Of a DNA stretch of 64,000 bases, positions 32,455 to 42,712 are shown piece by piece. Source of the stretch: Cladochytrium replicatum (Eukaryota; Chytridiomycota; Chytridiomycetes; Cladochytriales; Cladochytriaceae); NCBI GenBank assembly GCA_025526935.1, contig JAHLKD010000005.1, forward strand, positions 434,001 to 498,000. The letters are read 5' to 3'. The notes beneath the pieces are model-generated. The model did no database searches. It was given only the letters and a program-made list of their open reading frames with translations, and was not told the origin of the DNA. A program made the position numbers and the translations under genes. Each line of letters opens with the position of its first letter. The first letter of the stretch is position 1.

Positions 32455-32847
32455 GTGAAATGCAAGCAAGTCTATGTGCCGGAAGTGCACAGCCAAAGAT
32501 GCTGCATCATTCATTGCACAATGGCCCCCGGAGCAACCAGCAGAATCAGGGTGTGGTATGCATTCGACGATGAACCAAATATCGCGAATATCGTAGTCTC
32601 AATCCACGGCGTAGTCAGCGATCTTAAAGAGATGTTGAAAGCAAGTGTCCACTTAAGCTCGAAGATGTTGAACATCTCCGCTTGCGACTTGTCAAAGATT
32701 CCGACGCAGACGGCTTCCAAGTCAAGAAAAAACGTGAAGCAGTACATAGTCAAGGCAATTGATGCGGCAAAGGCTATCGATGTGGAGGATGAAGCATTTG
32801 CTCCACTTTCGGTGGAGAACTTCAATAGTTTCATCATGGCCGCATGA
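32455..32847 (+). CDS. Small hypothetical ORF
   Basis: A frame of 130 codons starting ATG-Lys-Cys-Lys; an inner ATG at 32521 (MAPGATSRIRVWYAFDDEP) is an alternative start. The middle (VVSIHGVVSDLKEMLKASV) could be a ubiquitin-like or helical segment, but I recognise no family. It lies in a debris-rich interval, so it may be a fragment. Confidence 0.3.
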   Translation: MKCKQVYVPEVHSQRCCIIHCTMAPGATSRIRVWYAFDDEPNIANIVVSIHGVVSDLKEMLKASVHLSSKMLNISACDLSKIPTQTASKSRKNVKQYIVKAIDAAKAIDVEDEAFAPLSVENFNSFIMAA

Positions 32848-33563
32848 GTAGAAGTTCCTACAAGCTCAAAGCTCCTCCGCCTAATGCCAGAAAGCTTGAT
32901 CAGTTTATTCTTCTACTGGTGGTTGTTCCGAAAGGTAATTCTAATTTGTCTTTCTCCTAATAATTCAGTAATAATGGGCTCTATTGCGACTGGAATTTAT
33001 CTTCAAATCCGCACTAATCAGATCAAGTTTTTCCAATTCAAAACAAAAGTGAATTAAAGGGGGAAGTTATTCGATGTTGATAAAGAAACAAAGAGAATTA
33101 TCAGGGGAGTCACAAATAGGATCAGAAGAGATTAAAATCATGAAGATGTTCGATCTGAAGAAAATAGGTATCACTTTTTGGATATTAAATGGTTAAGACC
33201 AATTCTGAGATTGGAAACATTTCCATCCTTAACAGCAGGCATTCAGCTCGACGGTTTTGCGACAAGTAATACAATAATAGATAATGGAGGCATTCCCAAA
33301 AACAAGGAAGGCTTGTTCTGGAGATCAATAGTTTGAAGTTCGAAATGCTGCCACTGTGCGTCATTATTCGATGATGATGTAAGGCAGTTGAATTGAAAAA
33401 GGAAACCGTGTCAATTCATACGGTCGATTAACTTACATTGTGTGATTTGAGGTGTCATAAAACTGAATTTGTTTGCGTTCCCACGCTTGCAATTGTTGTA
33501 TTGAATGAGATGTCGGTGAATTTTTGCCCAAGTCTGTGGGAGATAAGGGGCGTTGGTGGTGTG
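32848..33563. other. AT-rich interval without recognised genes
   Basis: No frame with recognisable protein sequence on either strand. A minus frame at 33641-33411 is short and unsupported. Confidence 0.4.
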
Positions 33564-33857
33564 TCTGCATGAAAGCTGTGCCATCGAGCTCTTGGGTGTA
33601 CGTAGCATGCTAAAATTCATGGAGTTTGCCAAACGTGGCAAAAGTGGAATTACTTTTCACCAGTGTTTTGTCAGGCAAAACTTAAAAACATAAAAGAAGG
33701 TTGTCCAATGTCTGCATGAAAGCTGTGCCATCGAACTCTTGGGTGTACGTGGCATGATGCAATTCATGGAGTTTGCTAAACGTGGCAAAAAATGGAATTA
33801 CTTTTCACCAGGGATCGTCAGACAAATCTTAAAAACATAAAAGAAGGTTGTCCAATG
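33564..33857 (+). repeat. 147-bp direct tandem duplication upstream of the GST gene
   Basis: Two adjacent units, 33564-33710 and 33711-33857, both start TCTGCATGAAAGCTGTGCC and end AAGAAGGTTGTCCAATG. They are roughly 90 percent identical by eye with small substitutions. The second unit ends 21 bp before the likely GST start codon (33879). Confidence 0.88.
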
Positions 33858-33878
33858 TTTGCAAACATTGTATTCGCC

Positions 33879-34792
33879 ATGTCAGTTGCCACGGAAAAGC
33901 AAATCACCTTCTACCACAGCGTCGCATGCCCTCACAGTGAGCCAGAATAAATCAGAGATCTAGCTTTCAACCGTTCACTGATCTCTGAGGACTTAAGGCC
34001 AACGTGCAGCGATTGCACTTGAGGAGGCCAAAACCCACTTTGAAGTCGTCCCCATTGATCTCTCCAACAAGCCGGATTGGTAACCATAAACTCCCCAAAA
34101 CAAGTTTCGCGAAATTGACTCTATTTGCGCGTCTGTTATATTCAAAAGGTACCGCACAGTGAACCCCGAGCTCAAAGTACCAGCCCTCAAAATCGGAGAT
34201 GTCGCTATCGCCGAGTCGCTCGTGATCGTAGAGGTATATTCTACAGAACACATTTAGAACCCACATCAATTAAATATTGTATCAAGCTCGTCGCAGAACT
34301 CTTCCCGGAATCAAACCTGCTCCCTAAAGACCCCATCTCGCGCGCAAAAGTTCGCTGGTTCATTCAGTACTTTGCCGATAAGGCCAGCGCAACATGGGTA
34401 AAGCTCGTGTTCGCGAGCTCTGAGCAAATCGACAACGCAGGCGTCGAAGCCTTCGTTGATGGGCTCAAGAAGGTGGATATTCGAGTTCGGTTTGCTTCTA
34501 CATTTCTAATCGCTGTTTTTGAAAGGTTGATGCTGTCCTGAGAGAGCAGTCAAACGAGGGTCCTTTCTTCCTGGGCACGGAATTTTCACTTGCGGATCTC
34601 GCTTCGGCCACGTTTGCTCTGCACTTCAATGCAGCTGCAAAGAGCGTGCTCGGGATTGATTTGGACATCGAGGGCCTTGAAAGATACAATGCATGGGCTC
34701 GAGCGGTAACGAACCGGGAGTCAGTGATCAAAACTTACCATGGCGACGAAAACGTTGTGGAAGCCTACAAAGCTCGAATTGCGAAGAAGTGA
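33879..34792 (+). CDS. Glutathione S-transferase (omega-like)
   Basis: Five exons join in phase: 33879-33936, 33998-34079, 34149-34233, 34287-34472 and 34526-34792, giving about 225 residues, the usual GST length. The thioredoxin-fold half has the N-terminal strand QITFYHSVACPHSQRAAIAL with a Cys-Pro-His in the active-site position (omega GSTs use a Cys there), then VNPELKVPALKIGD (cis-Pro) and ESLVIVE (the Glu-Ser that binds glutathione). The helical half contains AELFPESNLLPKDP, KVRWFIQYF and a late FSLADLASATF with the Asp of the N-capping box. It should conjugate or reduce substrates with glutathione in the cytosol. An in-frame ATG at 33855 is also possible; the start at 33879 places the fold's first strand normally. 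Confidence 0.87.
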
Positions 34793-35051
34793 TCAACTTG
34801 TGTTTTCAATGTGCCTGAAGTATCTATGTTATGTTTAGTGTGCGAATGTTTGTTATCTATGAAGCAGCAGATTAGTAAATAGTGTATGAGAACGACACAG
34901 TGATAGGATCAATTGGACACAATATCAGCTAACCTGATAAAGTAAATAGAATTTTGTTGCAGTGAAGGAAAGAAAATAAAGAGTTACACGAAGACAATAT
35001 CCCAAGCCCAAAAAGAGACTCATGTCCTCAACAATTTAATGATTGAGTGGT

Positions 35052-37830
35052 TTAAACACCTCCTCCAGATCGGACAGTGCTGAACCCGTCCCTTGAGCCA
35101 CCAAACTCGTTGACAAGCTCAAGCTGACGTTTCCTGCTTCGCTCTTCTTTGATCGAAGCAGCGATCTACAAAAAAGCAGTAAGCTCAAACCATACATTTC
35201 TGCTTGTAAACTTACCTCAAGAACATCATTGAACTCCAACTCGTTCTTGTTCTTCAATCCCGCCTTGTTCAAAATCCCCTCAAACTCCTCCTTTGCCGGC
35301 AACTCCGCCAGCACGACTCCAAGCAACCTCCCAACCTCCTTCGGTCCCACAACTCCAATCCTCTTCTTTGCCCCTCCAGCCCCACCGACTTTTGCAGGTT
35401 TCTCCAGCCTTCCAAACTCGGCCCTGAACCTCTCCATCTCCTCCACGGTAAACAAACTCCTCCTCAACCCAGCAACAGCCTCGTCCCACGACTCCCTCTT
35501 CAAAGACACCACCCCCGCAACCTGCTTCTCTTTGGTCGCAGCCGGCGCATCAGGCTCCGCAGCAGCAATCTGGCTCCAATGCAGCCCCATGGTCTCCAAG
35601 AACCCACACGCGGTCTCGTACTCCGCGCGCTTGCGTTCGCGAGTCCAGTTGAGTTCCTCGCCCATGATTTCGACGACGCGGGGAAGAGCTTGGAGTGCAG
35701 CGCCGGAGTCGAGGAACGCGAGACGCATGCGACGGCTGAGGACGTCTACTGCGGTCATGGCGTACTCGCGACGGACGGCGTGGCGGACTTCGGCTTCGAT
35801 ATAGGGGTAGCCCGGGGAAAGGCGACTGCCGTGGAGGGGCCAAGAGACGCCGGTGGGCTCGGCGTTGGCGGCGACGTGCCAGGCGCGGTCGCCATAGCTG
35901 TCAGTGAGGTGTTCCGCAACTTCAGGGTCCAGACCGTAGGTCTGGACGAGCCTGATGAAGAGGTTCTTGGACCATCCTTCGGTTCCGACAAGAGGCATAG
36001 TTCGTGTCACGCACGGTCCTTTAGGCTTCAGATCTTTAATGTAAAATTTAATAACGATATCGATTGATCTCGGCAGCTAGTGCATACCAAAGACTTGGAT
36101 TGCTTTGTCGATGGTCTCTTCAGCCATGGCTCGGTAAGTGGTCCATTTTCCTCCTGCAATTGTCAACAGCTTGCTCTGCGACACGTTGATCATGTGGTTT
36201 CGGACGAGTGCGGCGGTGTTCTTTGCAGCGGGATCACGGACGAGCGGGCGGATCCCCGACCAGGCAGCAAGAACATCTCCTCTTCGCACCTTGATTTCTG
36301 CACATCATGATGATAAATTAGGTGATACTGCGAACTTGATTTGGGAGGAATTCGTACCTGGAGCAAGGTAGTTTTCGACTTCCTTCAAGATCCAAGAAAT
36401 GTCCTCTTCGGTCGGCATAGGGTCGAATGTCACCTTTGTAGGCGAATCTGTCGTTCCTACTATGACGTTTCCTTGCCAAGGAAGGAAGTAAATCACACGG
36501 CCGTCACTAGTAGCAGGGTCCAATAGACCCATGTGTCGGGGGCTGCAAGGGCATTTAATGAGTCTGGAAAAGAAATGTGAACGTTTCTACTAAATCTAAC
36601 CTGAAATAGCTAGGCAGAATGATGTGTACTCCAGCACTTGGCGCAACGATTCCTTTCGACTCGGCTCCTTCATCCATCTGTCGGATGTGATCTGAAGAAA
36701 ACGAATATCACTACTGCTCTATCCACGCTTTCACGCGTTGCCTTACCCGTGAACGGTCCAGTAGCATTCACAACACCCTTCGCATGAACCCTGAAAGTTT
36801 CTCCGCCCATCGTGTCTTTTACAATCGCACCCTTCACGATTCCCGCGGAATCCTTGATCAACGCCGTGACTTCAACGTGATTTGCAACTGCCGCCCCATG
36901 TTCAACTGCTGTAAGCGCAAGCGACACGTTCATGCGGGAGTCGTTGTGTGCACCATCGTAGTACACGATCGCACCCACAAGTTGATCCTTCTTGAGCATC
37001 GGGAAGGACTCGAGAGCTTTGCGCTTTGAGAGAAAGTAGGAATGCGAGAGACCCTCTGCGCCAGCGAGAATGTCGTATGCTTTGCAGCCAGCCCAGTAGT
37101 ACGGTATCTTCCATAATCTGATAATGACAAGATATCAGTCATGCATTAGGAATTATATCACTGTGTGATTTTGGGGAACTCACTGGTAAACAGGAAGCAT
37201 GATGGGGAGCTGGTAGGACAGATACGGCGCGGTTTTCAAAAAGTAAGCCCGTTCATGCAAAGCTTCCGTGACGAGCTTGAATTGCTCGTAATCAAGCTCC
37301 ATGATTGCTTTCTGTAGGTACCTTACACCTCCATGCACGAGCTTTGTGCTTCTCGATGAAGTCCCTGCAAAAACCGAGAAGGTTGACGTCAGTGCACCAA
37401 AATGACGCATGATTGCGATAAGCGCGCGATACGTACCAGACGCAAAGTCATCCCTCTCTACCATCGCAACAGACAATCCGCGAGTCGCGGCATCCACCGC
37501 ACAGCCAGCACCCGTAGCGCCTGCGCCGATCACAAGTAGATCGAAAGGGTTTTCTTCAGTGGACGCTTTGAGACGTTCGATCAGCTGCTTCCGTGATGGC
37601 GGGTCTGTCCCGCCGACGAACTGTGCGTCGGCACTGGCTGCGCTTGCTTCTGTGAGGAGGGGAGATCGGGCGAAGAAGCGTCTTCCTGGATGAGGTGGGC
37701 CATGGGTTGCTCTGTGATCTGGCGGGGTCGAGAAAGCGCCTGAGACAGCGTAGACGGTAGCACCGACGGCGGCGGTAGCAGCGGAGTACTTTGCGATAGC
37801 CTTGAGTCTGGATACGGTTCTCGATGCCAT
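35052..37830 (-). CDS. GUT2: Mitochondrial FAD-dependent glycerol-3-phosphate dehydrogenase
   Basis: A multi-exon minus-strand gene. ATG 37830 begins MASRTVSRLKAIAKYSAAT, a basic amphipathic presequence with a hydrophobic stretch (AAVGATVYAV) as in inner-membrane proteins. The FAD-binding motif DLLVIGAGATGAGCAVDAATRG follows, then GTSSRSTKLVHGGVRYLQKA, the family signature. Further conserved blocks are YYDGAHNDSRMNV, GVVNATGPFTD, ILPSYFSPRHMGLLDP, FLPWQGNVIVGTTDSPT, AWSGIRPLVRDP, and LLTIAGGKWTTYR. The C-terminal domain contains ARREYAMTAVDVLSRRMRLAFLD (here VRREYAMTAVD). The enzyme oxidises glycerol-3-phosphate to dihydroxyacetone phosphate and passes electrons to ubiquinone, in glycerol use and the redox shuttle. 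The final exon, after a TTTTTTGTAG acceptor, ends at TAA 35052. Confidence 0.93.
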
Positions 37831-38157
37831 TGAAAAAAGAGACAGAGAAAGCAAAGAGGAATGGGCGTGGGATTTGTTTAATCACGTGGAGATGGAGGGA
37901 ATGTGATTGGACGATCTGAGAGAGATTCACATGTCAGAACATGAAGAAATAGGACGATCATTAATCCAATGCAGATAGAAACCCGGCATGAGAAATGAAA
38001 AATAAAAATATCACGCTAATAACCAAATAAACCATCTCAGTTTGTGACCGCTTACATGGAGTGTGCAAATTCTCATCAAGAGAACCCAATAATACAAAAA
38101 AAAAACCCTAGCACACGGACATAATAGAAGTGAGCGAAAAAATGCGGAAAATGCACT

Positions 38158-39509
38158 TTAGAAACCAAACGCCGCAACAATGACTGCTGCAAACACAGCT
38201 GAGAGTACACCAAAGCTAGGTCCAGCCTGTCCCGCTCCACTCGAAGCGCTGCCGCTGCTTCCAGCGCTCGCTGATGATGTTGCAGACGCACGTGCGGTCG
38301 AAGAACCGGCGCGGGTGGCGGTTGCGACTGCAGTCGGTGCAGCAGTGGTAGTAGTTGTCGTGGTGGTGTTGCTGAAATGGTAGAACGCGTGACCGTTGCA
38401 AGTGGCAGCAGGCTGGAGCGTGTACTTGAAAGTGCCAGCAGCCTTCGCAGCAGCAATCGCATCGAGAGCACGCAGTGCGATGTTCGACGTGAAGGTGCTG
38501 ATGTCGTGCTCCAAGCTTACAAATCCGGTCGCGTTGGGAGCAGTGATCCACTGGTTGATTATGTTGAACACAGTGTCTGCATTCGCAGCACTCTCGGCAA
38601 CGTCGGCATCGGTAGAGTCCTTGTCCCAGATCACAGCCGTGTAGCCCAGCGCTCCAGCAATGGCGCGGACACGGTCGTCAATGTCTCCGTACGGAGGGCG
38701 GAAGTACGCGGGCACCTTCCCGATTGCCTGGTAAATCACTGCCTCGGTGTATTTGAGCTCAGCAACGACCTGCTCGTTCGTGAGGGATGTAAGAGGGTGG
38801 TGCGTCCACGTGTGTCCTGCGATCTGGTGCCCAGCATTGTCTGCCTGCTTGAGAATCTGGGGGAACTGAATCACGTTCGAACCGACGGCGAAGAAAGTAG
38901 CCTTGGCATTCTGCTTTGCGAGGGCAGCAAGGATAGCAATCGTGTCGTCTTTGCCATTATTATTTGTCGGTCCCTTGAAAGGTGGTGCACATTAGACCCT
39001 GAAATGCCAACCATAAATTTGCTCCAACTCACATCATCGTAAGTGATACCCCATTGTCCGCTGCCGGGGCAAGTGTATACGTCTGCGGGCACACCAGTAA
39101 TCGCCGTCCTTCGAATGCACTGATTGCTCGGCCAGTAACATGTCGACGCAGCGTCAGCTTTGTATGTTACAGTCGATCCGGATACATATGTCGATGGAGG
39201 AATCGCGAGCAAGTTAGCCGGTACTGCAGCGTTCACAATCGCCATGGCCTTTGTGACAATCTCTGCGGTCAACAGATCTCCAGATATCATCTTGGTCTGA
39301 TCGACCGACGGAAATGCGGCCGGAATTATGGGTGCAGAGCCAGTGTTGGGAGCTGCTTGCCTAGCAATCACGCTTGGGACGAAGGCCTGGATTGCCGCGG
39401 GCCTACCAACTCCGAGTGCTGAAGCATCGGTAAGTGAGGATTGAGCGAGGACGGCGAGCGCGAAGAGAGCAGTTTGAGCGATCATAGTTGTTGACAAAGT
39501 TGTTGACAT
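38158..39509 (-). CDS. Chitin deacetylase (polysaccharide deacetylase, GPI-anchored)
   Basis: Two exons (39509-39033, 38973-38158) join across a 59-bp intron exactly inside the catalytic motif TYDD|GP. ATG 39509 precedes a hydrophobic signal peptide (MIAQTALFALAVLAQSSL). NodB motifs are all present: TYDDGP (general base and metal Asp), HTWTHHPL (metal His pair), RPPYGDIDDRV, and a terminal LEHD. The Trp usually found in motif 4 is replaced (DKDSTDAD). After a Thr/Ser-rich stalk the C-terminus is a hydrophobic tail (SFGVLSAVFAAVIVAAFGF), a GPI-attachment signal. The enzyme turns wall chitin into chitosan at the cell surface. ATG at 39485 (MIAQ) is an alternative start. Confidence 0.92.
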
Positions 39510-40714
39510 TTGTGGTAGTTGCTGTGTTGGGATATAGAGATTGTGCACTTTCGAGATCCGATAAAAGGGATTGGGCCGTCAAGGTGAGCAAATGGTCAAC
39601 TTTTAAAAGCGAAGGAGAGAGACACTTCTGGACGTGTCTGAGGCTGGTATGGCTGGGCAAAAGATGGAACTGTGGCTGGAGACGGAGCAAAAGGGGGGCA
39701 TTCGTGGGGGTGCACACTCATCTTGGCATCACTGCTATCTGCTGTGCCGGAGATGACGGCCACCGCTCAGCTTGACCGGTCGCAGTATTTTTACACGCCT
39801 GGAGCGCTGATTCACCTTTCTTCATTGTTCCCAGACACACAGTCATTGGCACGTGAAAATATATAGAATCTGTGAAGGCTACACTTGTCTTGAAGAGCTC
39901 TTGGAACCGGACACTTAAGCGCAGTACATCGCTGCTATCTTATTTAGAAGGGCGAATGCGTAGACACAGCCTTTAAAGTGTTCAACAGATGGATGTTACA
40001 GCCTTTTTTTATTGTTGAAACTGCTGCAGTCGCAAACCGACATACCAAAAAGCAAATATGGACAAAAACTTCTTGACCCCTTGATGTCATGATGCACTAG
40101 CGTCACGGATTCCTTTTCATTTGATACGGCAAACAAGATTCCGGTGAATCCTATGCCCAGTGCGGAGTGTCCCTCCAGCGTAAAAATTTGCGAATACAAA
40201 TAAGAATGATCAATCGTTGATAAAATTCCCTCATTCCCTTCTTCCAAGATAACGCCTGTTCATCGCATCGCACATGTTGTACCATTTGTAAACCAGTTGA
40301 TTAATAAATATGGTTGGTGAGGTTAGTGCGCCGCGCCGTTTGGCACCACTCATTGCTTTTGCTTGTGGCGAGCTGTTCAATCATCGAAAAAAAAATTCTC
40401 CGCAAAAATCACGCACAAATAATCGTCATCGCCAGCTATTACGACAGGCAACTCGTACAGCGCTCCCTGCGCACTCCCTATTTATGACTTGCTATGATTA
40501 TTGGATTACGGAAACTTCAGAAGCAGTCACACAACGGATGAGCAGATCTTAAGGTGTTAGCTGTTATGCTATAAATATATTTGAGTTTGATTAATTCACC
40601 AATCAAACCCGCCGCCACGCTTCGCGCCGTACCGTGCACATACCCGAAGCATAGCCTTTAAATGATCAACGTCCTCACGATGCTGCACCACCATCCCAAC
40701 ACACAAATCCAACC
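39510..40714. other. Divergent intergenic region between chitin deacetylase and Gas1-like genes
   Basis: About 1.2 kb without a credible coding frame, holding the promoters of two secreted-protein genes that point away from each other. Confidence 0.5.
40570..40580 (+). promoter_or_regulatory. TATA-box-like element upstream of the Gas1-like gene
   Basis: TATAAATATAT lies about 135-145 bp before the start codon at 40715. Position and sequence fit a core promoter, but no transcription start is known. Confidence 0.35.
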
Positions 40715-41473
40715 ATGCGTGCTTCTACCATCATAACACTCTTCGCGACTCTTCTGATCTCCGCATCTGTACACGTCTCTGCACACGGGCTGGTTACCGA
40801 ATGCGTAGGTGGGAACGGAGTGAAGGTGATCGGAATGGGCGTGATCGAAGATACACCACGAGACTGCACGCAACTCAACCCGTGCCAGCGCGACAGCTCG
40901 ATCATGCTTGCCCGGAACGGAGGATGTGGACTTACCCTTGCAGTGAGTTTGCGGTGCGCACCATTCAGCATCATCTTATGACTGATCATATCTCGAATCA
41001 GGGTGGAAGGGTCAATGTCCAACAGGAGATCCGCAAGGCGATGACAGCCGGAGGTGGACAACTCCCCACACCGCAAAATGGGGTTATGAAATGCAAATAC
41101 CACCAAGTCAATGCTGACGGCGGCGGACCTTTAACTGCGTCTGTCGACACGACTGGGAGGGGAAACAACTTCCAGACTGTGAAGATGATCAAGAACATCG
41201 CTGGTCGCAGAGGAGTCAACCGAGCCGGCGCCACTACCACCAACGTAAGGATGGGGTCCTGTTATTGCTTTGATTACTCATTTCGTGCATTTTCAGGACA
41301 TCGAGATTGATGTGAGCGGCATGGAGTGCACAGGTGGAGAGAACGGGAAGACGTGCGTCATGAAGATCAGAAATGCTGTTGTTTTTGGTGAGTGCGATAT
41401 GAACCGCAATGCATAATCAGCCATCTGAGGCATGCGTTCCATAGGATCTTGTGTTGCTTTCCAAAGCGAGTAA
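40715..41473 (+). CDS. Secreted Gas1/Egh16-like protein
   Basis: Four exons (40715-40942, 41002-41244, 41297-41387, 41445-41473) join in phase, giving about 196 residues. A signal peptide is clear (MRASTIITLFATLLISASVHVSA) with mature start HGLVTECVGG. Family features are the N-terminal His-Gly, a Cys-rich first third, GGRVNVQQEIRKAM, then MKCKYHQVNADGGGPLTASV, a core with GRGNNFQTVK, and the C-terminal pattern MECTGG...CVMKIRN...FGSCVAFQS. This is the Gas1/Egh16H family first known from appressoria of plant-pathogenic fungi and widely present in others; molecular function is not established. All cysteines expected for disulfides in the family core appear to be present. Secretion to the cell surface is inferred from the signal peptide. 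Confidence 0.8.
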
Positions 41474-41809
41474 TTTTTTCGCCGGTCAAACCACTCACGC
41501 CCATGATGTTTCTCCTTCTACTCTTATCCTTTCACGTTTTGGCTGACGTTATTTTGGAACGTTTTTTTGGATTTTTGAACCAAATGAGAACCAATATCTC
41601 AGTGTACATTAATTTCTTCGCAACTTTTACATCATCAGGGAGAAGTTATCAAAACAACCTGTAAATACAATCCATATTCTCGCAGCTCTAATATACGACT
41701 GTTCGTTCGCTATCTTTGCGAAAAGCGGACAATATTTTTCCATACTGAATGAAGTAATGACTGACGAAAAGATGAAAGGATAGTGATTTCTCAGTCCTCA
41801 ACTTATTAT

Positions 41810-42602
41810 TCATCGAATGCCAGTAAACTCTTGAAGAACAAAAAGCAACTCTTGTGCGTCCAATGGTTCCCTTCGCGGTCTTCGCCCATCTAAAGCAAGC
41901 TTCTGCCAATCCAATCTTGGTGGAGGTGGAAGTTTGACCTCTCCACTCTCACTCAATTTCCTCACATGCGGAAGCGTCAAAATGTGTGGGTTCTTTCCCG
42001 AGTACCCAGAGAAAACCTGCCGTGCCTCATCCGCGCTCAGCTTAATCTTTTCTGGTGGTACCGTCGACGAGTCAGAGTTCTTCGCTTCAAGTTCTACGCC
42101 CCATGTACTTTGATCAACAAGCGAGATCTTGCCTTCTCGATGCAACTGTTCTGGCGTTGGAGGCATCACGCCGGCCTGGACAAGAGTAATCCATCAGCTA
42201 ACGAGAATTTCAAATGAGCAATTGAAAAGATCATGCCTTTGCTAGTAGCCACGCGACACGCTGTGTTGGTTGTGCGCCGACGCTAAGCCAGTACTTGATC
42301 CGCTCCAAATTAAGTTCGACATGCTTCACAGCCTTTCCCGCCTTTCCGAACTCAACGGACGCAAGTGAAGTAGGAGTCTTTCCGTCACGTTGCGCTGGAG
42401 ACCCATCCGATGCGACTCGCTCGCGCATTTCATCGATGGTCAGCTCGAATGGATTATTTACGGGCCATACGGGAACGGGGTTGTATGTTCCCACACGTTC
42501 GAGAAACTTTCTATCCCGCGGAGAGCGCTTGTTTGCGATGACGATGCCGTAGAACGGGTTGTGACTGGCACCCCAGCGAGAAAGTCGGATATGGATACCC
42601 AT
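41810..42602 (-). CDS. MRPS16: Mitochondrial small-subunit ribosomal protein bS16m
   Basis: Exon 1 (42602-42237) begins [20 protein letters not shown] and contains [21 protein letters not shown] and, after a fungal insertion, [24 protein letters not shown], the diagnostic bS16 sequence. Exon 2 (42175-41810) continues [16 protein letters not shown] with a C-terminal extension of about 100 residues ending [10 protein letters not shown]. The two are joined by a 61-bp intron with a GC donor (AAAG|GCATGA...CCAG|GCC). The protein is a core component of the mitochondrial small subunit near the 5' domain of its rRNA. No separate presequence is seen, as often in bS16m. An extension upstream of 42602 is open but has no ATG. 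Confidence 0.92.
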
Positions 42603-42712
42603 GTTTCCGTGTGTCACGTGGACAAACCTGTGGGAATTTGGAATTGTTTCATAGATTTGGCACCAAGCTGATCCGATCCACAACGAGCGAGCTAAAGTCG
42701 GTTCTCAATTGA

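Noticed and set aside
32455-32847. Possible Crinkler-type ubiquitin-like N-terminus
   Set aside because: Only a loose pattern match (SDLKEMLKAS) without the family's LFLAK-like or DWL-like signatures.
35229-35804. Plus-strand frame of 191 codons opposite the GPDH C-terminal exon
   Set aside because: Shadow of the strongly supported minus-strand gene.
38377-39042. Plus-strand frame of 221 codons opposite chitin deacetylase
   Set aside because: Antisense to the conserved NodB domain; no recognisable product.
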